21,534 nucleotides of DNA from UBA1388 sp964555515 (lineage in GTDB: Bacteria; Patescibacteriota; Microgenomatia; UBA1400; PJMF01), in NCBI GenBank assembly GCA_964555515.1, contig CAZKSJ010000013.1, positions 1 to 21,534 on the forward strand, given 5' to 3'. A program made the position numbers and the translations under genes. Positions 1-6,601 of the stretch are shown here, one piece after another; positions within the stretch are counted from its first letter, which is position 1; the number at the start of each line of letters is the position of its first letter. Under the pieces are notes generated by a model. The model was not told where the DNA came from. It made no database searches and worked only from the letters and a program-made list of their open reading frames with translations.

Positions 1-1064
1 GTTGAAGCTTCAATCTGCGCTTCAATTTGAGCCACTCTAGCATCAATGTCTGACTGCGTACCCTTGCCACCAACAATGACGGTTTCATCTTTGCTGGATC
101 GCACTGAATCGGCTCTGCCCAAATCTTCAACACTAGTATCTTTAAGTTGCCTGCCCGTTTCTGAAGAAACTAAGTTGGCACCGGTCAAAACTGCAATATC
201 TTGCAACATCTCTTTCTTCCGATCACCAAATCCGGGCGCTTTAACCGCCAGCACATTGAAAGAGCCGCGTAATTTATTCACTACTAAAGTGGTCAGAGCT
301 TCGCCGTCCACATCATCGGCAATAATCACCAGATCTTTGCTCACCCGCATAAAGTTTTCCAACATGGGCAACAACTCTTGCAAGTTAGAAATTTTTTGGT
401 CGGTTACCAGTAAATATGGATTTTTAATTTCTGCTTCCATATTGTCTGCATCAGTCACAAAATAGGGAGAAGCATAACCCTTATCTAGAATCATGCCTTG
501 CTTGTGGTCAATGGTGATATCAAGTGTTTTCCCTTCTTCGACTTCAACTACACCATCTTTGCCCACAAGACGCAGTGCTTCGGCAATTTTCTGGCCAATC
601 ACTTCGTTTTGCGCGGAAATGGTAGCCACTTTTTCCCAGTCAGATTCTTTGACAGGTTTGGCCAAGCGGCGAATTTCTTTCACCACCGCGTCAACTGCCC
701 GGTCAATACCTCTTTTCATGATCATCGGATTCACTCCAGAGGTCACATACTTCATACCTTTGCCAGCAATGTGTTGAACCAATAAGGTGGCGGTGGTTGT
801 GCCATCACCAGCCGTGTTGTTGGTTCTTTCAGCCGCTTCTTTCACCAACTGGGCACCCATATTTTCAAACTTATCTTCCAAAGTGATTTCCTTAGCCACG
901 CTCACCCCGTCATGAATGACCGAGGGCGCTCCCCAAGATTTATCGATGGCCACATTCCTGCCCTTAGGGCCAAGAGTGGTAGTTACTGCTGCTGCGAGCT
1001 TATCAATGCCGGCCAACATCTTTTGGCGGGCTTCATTGCTATAAATAATTTGTTTTGCTGACAT
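1..1064 (-). CDS. groL: Chaperonin GroEL (60 kDa), C-terminus cut by window edge
   Basis: GroEL forms the double-ring ATP-driven folding chamber in the cytoplasm and works with the GroES lid encoded just upstream. The reverse strand is open from the ATG at 1064 to the left edge, giving the first 354 residues of a usual ~540. Diagnostic residues are in their E. coli positions: the TLGPKGRNV motif near residue 30, HDG with Asp52, and GDGTTT with Asp87, all of the nucleotide site. The visible part covers the N-terminal equatorial and intermediate segments and most of the apical domain; the second equatorial half (including the Asp398 region) lies outside. The start is preceded by AAAGGA at good spacing. 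It lies 74 bases downstream of groES with no promoter seen between, so the two form the usual groES-groEL operon. Confidence 0.97.
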   Translation of the reverse strand, partial: MSAKQIIYSNEARQKMLAGIDKLAAAVTTTLGPKGRNVAIDKSWGAPSVIHDGVSVAKEITLEDKFENMGAQLVKEAAERTNNTAGDGTTTATLLVQHIAGKGMKYVTSGVNPMIMKRGIDRAVDAVVKEIRRLAKPVKESDWEKVATISAQNEVIGQKIAEALRLVGKDGVVEVEEGKTLDITIDHKQGMILDKGYASPYFVTDADNMEAEIKNPYLLVTDQKISNLQELLPMLENFMRVSKDLVIIADDVDGEALTTLVVNKLRGSFNVLAVKAPGFGDRKKEMLQDIAVLTGANLVSSETGRQLKDTSVEDLGRADSVRSSKDETVIVGGKGTQSDIDARVAQIEAQIEAS

Positions 1065-1138
1065 AGTTTCCTTTGTTGATTAATACCTTTGCTGATTACT
1101 ACTTGTAAGTTATTACAAAAACCCAACAGTACCCCAGT

Positions 1139-1447
1139 TTACTTCGCACTGATGACTGCCAAGACATCTTCAAACTTGAGGAACTGATACTCAATCTCAC
1201 CCACTTTAAAATCATTGCCTCCCCATTTTTTGTAAATGACTTGATCGCCCTTTTTCACCGGGCATTTGATCTCAACGCCATCATCATGAATCGCATCACC
1301 ACAAGCCAAAACCGAGCCATATTGTGGTTTTTCATCGTGAGAATCTGGCAAATAAATTCCAGAAGCTGTTTTTTTCTCTGCGGCGGCTGGTTCTACCAAC
1401 ACATATCCTGGTAGGGGTTTCACTTGCTTAATGGAAAGGGTGTGCAT
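1139..1447 (-). CDS. groS: Co-chaperonin GroES (10 kDa)
   Basis: GroES is the heptameric lid of the GroEL chamber. The 102-residue product has the family length and motifs: KPLPGYVLVEP at the N-terminus, the mobile loop that docks on GroEL (KKTASGIYLP, about residues 25-35), then GDQVIYKKWGG and a C-terminal ending in EDVLAVIS. The reading frame stays open up to 1510, but I chose the ATG at 1447 because it has AAGGAG about six bases upstream and starts exactly where the family starts; the extra 21 codons overlap the CIRCE-like/leader region and have no family match. It is the first gene of the groES-groEL operon and is preceded by a clear promoter and a CIRCE-like palindrome, suggesting HrcA-type heat-shock repression. 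Confidence 0.97.
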   Translation of the reverse strand: MHTLSIKQVKPLPGYVLVEPAAAEKKTASGIYLPDSHDEKPQYGSVLACGDAIHDDGVEIKCPVKKGDQVIYKKWGGNDFKVGEIEYQFLKFEDVLAVISAK

Positions 1448-1517
1448 AAGACTCCTTATTAAAAAATTATTACTAAATTGATCAACGCTGCTTATATAAC
1501 TAACAGACACTCACCGA

Positions 1518-1544
1518 CTAGCAGTCAAAGCAGTCGTTTGCTAC
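1518..1544 (-). promoter_or_regulatory. CIRCE-like operator in the groES leader
   Basis: On the minus strand the sequence is GTAGCAAAC, 9 bases, GACTGCTAG. This is the exact 9-9-9 geometry of the CIRCE element (TTAGCACTC-N9-GAGTGCTAA) bound by HrcA, with TAGCA and TGCTA cores conserved; by eye 13 of 18 arm bases match. It begins about two bases after the predicted start site, where CIRCE usually sits. No hrcA gene is in the window, so the regulator is inferred. The arms are less conserved than in Firmicutes, so this could be a lineage-specific variant. Confidence 0.55.
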
Positions 1545-1552
1545 AAGCAGAG

Positions 1553-1581
1553 AGTGTAGTAGACTGCTAATTTTTTGTCAA
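1553..1581 (-). promoter_or_regulatory. Sigma70-type promoter of groES-groEL
   Basis: Read on the minus strand there is a perfect -35 TTGACA (1576-1581), a 17-base spacer and a -10 TACACT (1553-1558, 4 of 6 to TATAAT). This is the best sigma70-type match I found in the window. Predicted transcription start is near 1546, leaving a leader of about 100 bases before the groES ATG. The spacer contains TTAGCAGTC (1562-1570), which differs by one base from the left half of the CIRCE consensus. Confidence 0.8.
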
Positions 1582-1747
1582 CCGGAGTTTTATTGAACTA
1601 TATGTAGGCGCAGCTCACCGGCACATTCTCCCCCCCCGCGAAATCAAGTTAATTTGCTGAATTCCTCCCCCCTCAAAAAAATACCACACCGCCAAGCAAA
1701 CTATTCTCAAAACCGATTGAGCAGTTAAAGTAACAAGCTATATTAAG

Positions 1748-2446
1748 TTATGATGAGGGACGTTGTTCGGATAATTGATCGTCCTCCGTCGGAGGATTTT
1801 CCTCCAGAAGGGTTTTACCGTCAGACGATACTTGATCCACTGCCTGCTCAATATCATGTTTAACCAAAATCTCCTCATGTCCATCGCCTTTTTGTAAAAT
1901 GACTTTAGACAATAAAAATCCTTCGCAGTTGAGACCCCGATCCTCAAAATATGAATTGAGCTCGTGTTGCACAAAACTCTCTGCTTGGCTGCGATTCTTT
2001 TTAATTTGATCAAGCGTCAAGCCAGCAAACACGCTGGCAATTCGGCTTCGGGAAACTGGTCGAACCACTTTGGAAACCACATTTTCACCCAGATTTTCCC
2101 AAAGCTCCGGCGCGTTTGCCCGATCAATTCTAAACAAAATCGAGCCTTCCACAGAAATATCTTTACCATCATGGGTAGTGGTCGTAATTGGCGCGTCACC
2201 TAAAGACTCCGGGTTACGACTATAATCAAAACCTTCTTGAATTGAGTACTCTAAAATTTGCGCATTAAACATCTTGGCTACTTGCCAAAAAGGAATTTTA
2301 AAATGAAGTCCTGGTCCCCAAACTTGAGGTAAAACACCTCTACCACGATCGTAAACACAGGCCACGTGACCGGGCTGGACTGAGATAAAAAATCCTCCCA
2401 CGACCTCATCAACCAAAAAGGACACCACTAACTTGTCAAACTCCAT
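1748..2446 (-). CDS. SPFH / band-7 (prohibitin-like) domain protein
   Basis: SPFH proteins form oligomeric assemblies at membranes and are linked to membrane microdomains and protein quality control; the exact job here is unknown. The 232-residue product opens with a modestly hydrophobic stretch (residues 6-22), then the classic start of the domain: SVQPGHVACVYDRGRG, followed by GPGLHFKIPFWQ, and continues through residues ~60-200 with the expected beta-rich then helical pattern (SILFRID, TLDQIKKNRSQAESFV). The tail (last ~25 residues) is acidic and disordered. The N-terminal hydrophobic stretch is weaker than the transmembrane anchor of most family members. The ATG at 2446 has AGGA shortly upstream. 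It lies 102 bases after yidC and about 300 bases before groES, in the same direction. Confidence 0.85.
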   Translation of the reverse strand: MEFDKLVVSFLVDEVVGGFFISVQPGHVACVYDRGRGVLPQVWGPGLHFKIPFWQVAKMFNAQILEYSIQEGFDYSRNPESLGDAPITTTTHDGKDISVEGSILFRIDRANAPELWENLGENVVSKVVRPVSRSRIASVFAGLTLDQIKKNRSQAESFVQHELNSYFEDRGLNCEGFLLSKVILQKGDGHEEILVKHDIEQAVDQVSSDGKTLLEENPPTEDDQLSEQRPSS

Positions 2447-2548
2447 ATCATCCTAAATTGTTTAATACAAAATATATTCTACTCTAGAAAAAGAGAAATT
2501 GGTATCTTGACCCTTCTCGACCACTTCATCTCGACCGGCCTGTCTTGG

Positions 2549-3319
2549 TCACTTGGTTTCAACGACAATTGTCTGGCCTTGATGGGCAGCTTGTTTTGTT
2601 TTCTTGTCTTTATAATCATTAAAGCGCTTGCGGATTGCCCGCACGCTCACCAAGATGATGCTAAAGCAGAGGGTAGTGATGATGAACAATTTCTTGCCCG
2701 CTGGTAGACCCATAAAAATTAGGAAAGAGACTAGAGGCAGCACCAACTGCATGCGCACCACCTGGCTGCGAGATACCCTGTATGGCGAAAGATACATTGA
2801 TAACGATTCCAACACAAAAATCAGAATCGACTGAATCATGTTCAAAAATAAGCTAGGGTGTGTTAAATCGTACTTATATCTAAAAATTAAATAAAATGGC
2901 TGTGTGACATCTGGCATAAAGTCATAGATTAAGTGGGTGTCTTCACCAGATAAACCTGTTGCAAAAATCCGCCAAAGCATGAGGGCGATCATGACTTGAA
3001 TAAACAACCCAAACATTTCTGAAAAAACAATCCTGCTATTCCGCCGCATCAGCTTCTTTTTTTCGTCTTCAAGAACAACTGGCTCCCCACCATAACGTTC
3101 CTCAAGAGATCTGACCTCTTGCTCAATTTTCCGTCTTTCTGCTTCAGTTCTCATACCAGACAAAGAAAGGGGCAGCATCAAGATTCTAATCAAGATGGTC
3201 AACAAAATCACCGCCACACCCATGTCGGCATTGCCGGCAGTGACTACATCAAGCAACCAATAGAAAAAGACCAATATATTTAAGAATGGCTGGTACACAA
3301 GTTGAGTAAAGAGGGACAT
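2549..3319 (-). CDS. yidC: YidC/Oxa1 family membrane protein insertase
   Basis: YidC inserts and folds inner-membrane proteins, alone or with SecYEG. The 256-residue product is of the short (Gram-positive/Oxa1) type, without the large periplasmic domain of E. coli YidC. The first core helix contains the conserved groove arginine (Arg45 in TILIRILMLPL), followed by the charged cytoplasmic hairpin (MRTEAERRKIEQEVRSLEERYGG and onward to ~residue 95). Further hydrophobic segments lie near residues 102-120, 155-175 and 190-228, and the C-terminal tail is basic (RAIRKRFNDYKDKKTK), as expected for ribosome contact. The ATG at 3319 is five bases past the stop of the upstream gene, so translation is probably coupled. 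Confidence 0.93.
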   Translation of the reverse strand: MSLFTQLVYQPFLNILVFFYWLLDVVTAGNADMGVAVILLTILIRILMLPLSLSGMRTEAERRKIEQEVRSLEERYGGEPVVLEDEKKKLMRRNSRIVFSEMFGLFIQVMIALMLWRIFATGLSGEDTHLIYDFMPDVTQPFYLIFRYKYDLTHPSLFLNMIQSILIFVLESLSMYLSPYRVSRSQVVRMQLVLPLVSFLIFMGLPAGKKLFIITTLCFSIILVSVRAIRKRFNDYKDKKTKQAAHQGQTIVVETK

Positions 3320-3324
3320 AGCAA

Positions 3325-3663
3325 CTAGCCTATCAACTTTTGTTTCTCAGATAGTATACCTTGCACGATGTTGGTTGTGTCGCGCAAAGCGGTGACTAGT
3401 TCTTTGGATAATTCCAAACTTTCCAAGTCAAAGTTCATCTCTTCCAAAGTTTGATTGGAATCTTCGATAAAAGACTCAAAAGCAGCGCTCATCATCTCAC
3501 CATTTTCCTCAACCCACTGCTGTCTCTCTGTCTCTGGTAAAATCATCACTCCTTGCAGCACTTCTTCAACTTGTTTCATCTCTCTTGCTTTGAGAAAAAG
3601 ATTGAACTTGGTGGATTGAGTTCGTGATTTTGACAAAAATTGAATAGGTTGATCATCGTCCAT
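3325..3663 (-). CDS. Hypothetical acidic helical protein upstream of yidC
   Basis: I do not recognise this 112-residue product. It is hydrophilic and mostly helical, with an acidic central part (ENGEMMSAAFESFIEDSNQ, then EEMNFDLESLELSK) and no membrane segment, cysteines or metal motif. The frame is open to 3720, but I prefer the ATG at 3663 because a TATAAT ends only six bases before it, which fits a leaderless mRNA; the upstream extension runs into a palindromic repeat. It sits directly before yidC with a five-base gap, the place where rnpA is found in many bacteria, but it lacks the RnpA arginine-rich motif. The close link suggests a role tied to YidC or co-expression only. Confidence 0.65.
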   Translation of the reverse strand: MDDDQPIQFLSKSRTQSTKFNLFLKAREMKQVEEVLQGVMILPETERQQWVEENGEMMSAAFESFIEDSNQTLEEMNFDLESLELSKELVTALRDTTNIVQGILSEKQKLIG

Positions 3664-3669
3664 GGAGCC

Positions 3670-3675
3670 ATTATA
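3670..3675 (-). promoter_or_regulatory. -10 element (TATAAT) for a near-leaderless yidC-operon transcript
   Basis: The minus strand reads TATAAT, six bases, ATG (3663). Transcription starting about 6-7 bases after the -10 would begin at or next to the start codon. No convincing -35 lies 16-18 bases upstream, so this rests on the -10 alone. Confidence 0.4.
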
Positions 3676-3715
3676 TAACACGTCACAAACACGCCGTTCA
3701 TTTGTATAGGTCATC

Positions 3716-3731
3716 CACATTCCGGAATGTG
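3716..3731. repeat. Perfect 16-bp palindrome CACATTCCGGAATGTG
   Basis: CACATTCCGGAATGTG is its own reverse complement. It is immediately followed by a second short palindrome, GTTGCAAC (3731-3738). It lies in the divergent region between the yidC operon and tsaC-tsaE, some 40 bases upstream of the minus-strand -10. It could be an operator for a dimeric regulator or part of a mobile-element end (see the tandem repeat here). Confidence 0.6.
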
Positions 3732-3775
3732 TTGCAACCTAAACATTATTCCGAACTGTGTTGCAGTTTAAACAC
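3718..3775. repeat. Degenerate tandem direct repeat, ~29-bp period
   Basis: Two copies of a ~29-base unit lie head to tail. The best core is CCGGAATGTGTTGCA then CCTAAACA from 3722, against CCGAACTGTGTTGCA then TTTAAACA from 3751; by eye 19 of 24 bases match. The shared GTGTTGCA core and two-copy arrangement resemble the repeated transposase-binding sites found inside the ends of some insertion sequences, but no transposase gene is near. Confidence 0.55.
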
Positions 3776-3857
3776 GTTTGACTGCATCAGTAACTACACC
3801 AATCTATCTCTATACACATAATAATCATCTCATCACCAGTATTTTTGCCTCCTCAAG

Positions 3858-3863
3858 TATAAT
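3858..3863 (+). promoter_or_regulatory. -10 element (TATAAT) for tsaC-tsaE
   Basis: A perfect TATAAT ends 10 bases before the ATG at 3874, predicting an mRNA leader of only about 3-4 bases. No clear TTGACA-like -35 is seen at 16-18 bases. This supports starting the protein at 3874 rather than at the upstream in-frame ATG (3778), which would be outside the transcript. Confidence 0.5.
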
Positions 3864-3873
3864 ACAGGTCGTT

Positions 3874-5166
3874 ATGCGTAGAATTATTGCCTCACAAGTT
3901 TCCATTGAATCGATTGTCATCGCTGCAGTGGAGTGCCTACAAAAGGGTGGCTTGGTAATTTTTCCCACCGAAACTACCTATGGAGCTGGTGTCGATGCCA
4001 CTAATCAGGACGCAGTTGATAAATTATTGGCTTATAAATCTCGACGCGAAGGTAAGCCGCTGTCAATTGCTGTCACAAATCAGCGCATGGCAGAACAGTA
4101 TGTTGCCCTCAACGAGCAGGCACGCACTTTATACCAACAATTTTTACCAGGTCCAGTGACAGTCGTCTCAAAAAGCCTTGGTCAAGTTGCTACTGGGGTT
4201 GCTTCGGAATTTGGGACTTTGGGAGTAAGAATACCCAACTATGAGCTGGTGCAAAAAATTATCGCTAATCTTTGTATACCCATTACTGCGACCTCGGCCA
4301 ATGCTTCTGGCAAACCTCGGCCTTACAATGTCGATCATTTATTAAAAAATCTTTCTGCCAAACAACAAGCATTAATCGACCTGATCATCGACGCAGGCGA
4401 ATTACCACCCAACCCACCGTCTACAGTGATCGACACGACTTTGTCTGCGCCGGTTACCTTACGTGGGGGCTCAGTTGTTTTGCTAGATCATGATCGACCG
4501 AAAGTACAACTTAAATCTGCCTCTCCAACAGAAACCAAGCAAATTGCTGGCCGGCTACTATTGAAAAACTGGGATAAGATCAAGTCAACTGGTTTTGTCA
4601 TAGGTCTCAGCGGTGAATTGGGTGTAGGGAAAACTGTGTTTACGAGCGGGGTGGCCGAGTTTCTACAAATTGAAGAACCTATCACTTCGCCCACGTACCA
4701 CTACCTGGCTTCATACCAATTTAACCGGCATGGATTCAAAGGGATGTTGCACCATTTGGATTTGTGGAAAATGCAGTCAGCCGCTGAATTGGAGAGACTA
4801 AAGATTGAGCAAATCTTACGTCCTGGTTCGATAGTCGTCATCGAATGGTGGTCGCAGGTGGCGACATGGCTTTTGCCGCTGGTGAAAAAAAGTTGCTTAG
4901 CAGCGATGCTCGTGACGATGAATGAGAATGACAACTTAGTTAGAGAAGCAACCGACAAATTGGCGGGCGACCTAACTAGCGAGTCGACCGTCAAATTGAC
5001 TGACGACCTAATCGGCAAATCATTCGATAAAAATACCGAAAAATTAATTGACGAGTCCGCCGATTACTCAACTGACGAGTTCGTCGACACTTTAAACGAT
5101 GGGTCAGTTGATAATTCTGGAGATATACTCTCATCCAGCCGCCAAATTTCCATTCAAGAAATATGA
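3874..5166 (+). CDS. TsaC-TsaE fusion: threonylcarbamoyl-AMP synthase + t6A ATPase
   Basis: Two t6A37 tRNA-modification enzymes in one 430-residue chain. Residues 1-~200 are a YrdC/Sua5 domain, which makes threonylcarbamoyl-AMP from threonine, bicarbonate and ATP: PTETTYGAG (31-39), KSRREGKPL (55-63), PGPVTVV, and TSANASG (140-146). Residues ~210-345 are TsaE, the ATPase that cycles the TsaD complex: Walker A GELGVGKT (247-254), SPTYHYL, HHLDLW (293-298) and IEWW (323-326). The last ~75 residues are an acidic, Ser/Thr/Asp-rich tail with repeats. The frame is open from 3778, but the start at 3874 follows a TATAAT and begins at the YrdC domain. tsaD follows after 31 bases. The two domains are normally separate proteins. 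I see no frameshift or internal stop, so the fusion appears genuine. Confidence 0.9.
   Translation: MRRIIASQVSIESIVIAAVECLQKGGLVIFPTETTYGAGVDATNQDAVDKLLAYKSRREGKPLSIAVTNQRMAEQYVALNEQARTLYQQFLPGPVTVVSKSLGQVATGVASEFGTLGVRIPNYELVQKIIANLCIPITATSANASGKPRPYNVDHLLKNLSAKQQALIDLIIDAGELPPNPPSTVIDTTLSAPVTLRGGSVVLLDHDRPKVQLKSASPTETKQIAGRLLLKNWDKIKSTGFVIGLSGELGVGKTVFTSGVAEFLQIEEPITSPTYHYLASYQFNRHGFKGMLHHLDLWKMQSAAELERLKIEQILRPGSIVVIEWWSQVATWLLPLVKKSCLAAMLVTMNENDNLVREATDKLAGDLTSESTVKLTDDLIGKSFDKNTEKLIDESADYSTDEFVDTLNDGSVDNSGDILSSSRQISIQEI
4948..5120 (+). repeat. Degenerate coding repeats in the TsaC-TsaE tail
   Basis: The tail encodes related units: TDKLAGDL, TVKLTDDL, TEKLIDES, then TDEFVDTLNDGS. The DNA shows matching degenerate repeats (ACCGACAAATTG, ACCGTCAAATTG, ACCGAAAAATTA). 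The encoded segment is strongly acidic and looks disordered. It is not part of known TsaE folds. Confidence 0.6.
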
Positions 5167-5197
5167 AATCGACTGGGCAGCAGACAACAACCAACAT

Positions 5198-6286
5198 ATG
5201 AAAAAGCAAAAATTAATCACAAATAAACTGCCGATTGTGCTGGCGATTGACACTTCTTGTGATGACACCAGTGTGGCAGTCACTCAGGGTTGGGTGGTTC
5301 TCGCCAATGTGATCGCTTCCCAGACTGAACTACACCAAAAATATGGGGGCGTTTTCCCAACTGTGGCCAAACTGGCACACCGGGAAAATATTCAGCCGAC
5401 TATTAAGCTGGCTTTGCAGCGCGCCAAGTTGGGCTGGCCAGATATTGACTTGATCGCTGTCACGCAAGGCCCCGGTTTGGCACCGGCTTTGGAAGTGGGA
5501 ATTCTTGCAGCCAAACAACTGGCAGAAAAACACCATCTTCCTTTAGTACCAGTCAATCATTTGGAAGGGCATTTGCTGTCACCGTTGGCAATAAGAAAAG
5601 GTCGCGGTTCAAATCTCAATCAGCAGATCACACCCCACCTACCAGCCTTAGGCATGGTTGTTTCTGGCGGACACTCTCAATTCGTGTTGGTTGAAAAAAT
5701 TGGCAGTTATCATGTTTTAGGTCAAACTTTAGATGATGCCGCTGGGGAATGTTTAGACAAAATTGGCCGGATGCTTAACTTGGGGTATCCTGCCGGACCA
5801 GTCATTGAAGAATTTGCGAAAAAAGGCAATGCAAAGGCATATCAATTTCCCCTACCATTAACCACGACCAAAGATTTCAATCTTAGTTTTTCTGGCCTCA
5901 AAACTTTTGCAAAAAATAAACTAGCTGAATTGACTGATGATGGGAAAAAAGTGCTCTCCCAACAACAAGTCTACGATTTTGCCGCGAGCACTCAATTTGG
6001 CGTGTTTAGACATTTGACCTACAAATTAACCAAAATTCTAGAGTCCTATCAAGTCAAGGAAGTTTGGTTGGGTGGCGGGGTGGCTGCAAATATTGAGCTC
6101 AGAAAAATGATTCGGAAAACCATCAAACCGCTCAAGCTTAAAGTAACTTATTCAAAAAAACTCTGTATGGATAACGCCGCAATGATCGGCATTGTGGCAG
6201 GTAATCAGCTGTCGACAATTAGCCATAAACCCATAGCCATCGACCGGCAGCCACAGCTGACCATCACCTCCACAGCTGGCAAATAA
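5198..6286 (+). CDS. tsaD: TsaD, tRNA N6-threonylcarbamoyltransferase catalytic subunit
   Basis: TsaD transfers the threonylcarbamoyl group from TC-AMP to A37 of ANN-reading tRNAs. The 362-residue product has the complete Kae1/TsaD signature: DTSCDDTS (18-25), YGGVFPTVAKLAH (49-61), the metal-binding NHLEGH with His121 and His125, SGGHS, LDDAAGECLDKIGR, FSFSGLKT-like LSFSGLKT, GGGVAAN, and MDNAAMIG near the end. The frame is open from 5099, but I start at the ATG at 5198 because the upstream part overlaps the tsaC-tsaE end and the family starts close to residue 10 from here. No Shine-Dalgarno is visible, so it is probably translated by coupling to tsaC-tsaE, 31 bases away. TsaB, the usual partner, is not in the window. 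Confidence 0.95.
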   Translation: MKKQKLITNKLPIVLAIDTSCDDTSVAVTQGWVVLANVIASQTELHQKYGGVFPTVAKLAHRENIQPTIKLALQRAKLGWPDIDLIAVTQGPGLAPALEVGILAAKQLAEKHHLPLVPVNHLEGHLLSPLAIRKGRGSNLNQQITPHLPALGMVVSGGHSQFVLVEKIGSYHVLGQTLDDAAGECLDKIGRMLNLGYPAGPVIEEFAKKGNAKAYQFPLPLTTTKDFNLSFSGLKTFAKNKLAELTDDGKKVLSQQQVYDFAASTQFGVFRHLTYKLTKILESYQVKEVWLGGGVAANIELRKMIRKTIKPLKLKVTYSKKLCMDNAAMIGIVAGNQLSTISHKPIAIDRQPQLTITSTAGK

Positions 6287-6592
6287 CTACTCGCTGGCAG
6301 CGGCTGTTTCAAATTCAGCCAATTTTTTATCAGCCAACTGATCGCGATATTCACTGACTGTTTGGCCAGTTTTTTGTTGATAGATTTCTTCAATCTTTTT
6401 CGCTTGTTCGGCAGCTTCTAAATTTTCTAGCTGCGCTAATTCAGCCTCTCCAATTGTGGCTTCAACGTGCTGCATTACCTCTTCCAAAATGCTGCTGGTC
6501 ATTTTGCCGGATGTAAACGCTGCCGCTTGTTCTGATACACCGACGGCAATTAATTGGTCATGAAATTTTTGAATAGCTTGATGATATGGCAT
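6287..6592 (-). CDS. Small helical hypothetical protein downstream of the large multi-domain gene
   Basis: The 101-residue product is alanine- and glutamate-rich and almost entirely helical, with no membrane segment. Its layout (an N-terminal helix pair, then ILEEVMQHVEATIG and a long helix ending LADKKLAEFE) recalls small helical DUF5663-type proteins common in Microgenomates, but I cannot confirm that. The ATG at 6592 follows GAGGAG, and this ribosome binding site sits directly after the stop of the large upstream gene (nine bases apart), so the two are surely co-transcribed. Its stop codon abuts the tsaD stop with no base between, a convergent end-to-end arrangement. Confidence 0.75.
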   Translation of the reverse strand: MPYHQAIQKFHDQLIAVGVSEQAAAFTSGKMTSSILEEVMQHVEATIGEAELAQLENLEAAEQAKKIEEIYQQKTGQTVSEYRDQLADKKLAEFETAAASE

Positions 6593-6601
6593 AGTCTCCT
6601 C

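Noticed and set aside
46..785. Plus-strand open frames opposite groEL
   Set aside because: Antisense shadows of a highly conserved gene.
1448..1510. 21-codon extension of GroES
   Set aside because: The internal ATG at 1447 has a strong ribosome site and matches the universal GroES start; the extension is leader sequence.
1621..1740. C-runs and AT-rich stretch as a rho-independent terminator for the SPFH gene
   Set aside because: The minus-strand T-run near 1675 has no convincing GC-rich stem before it.
3778..3873. 32-codon N-terminal extension of the TsaC-TsaE frame
   Set aside because: It lies upstream of the TATAAT at 3858, has no resemblance to the YrdC family start and would be outside the predicted transcript.
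5099..5197. 33-codon extension of TsaD
   Set aside because: It overlaps the tsaC-tsaE tail in another frame and has no ribosome site or family similarity.
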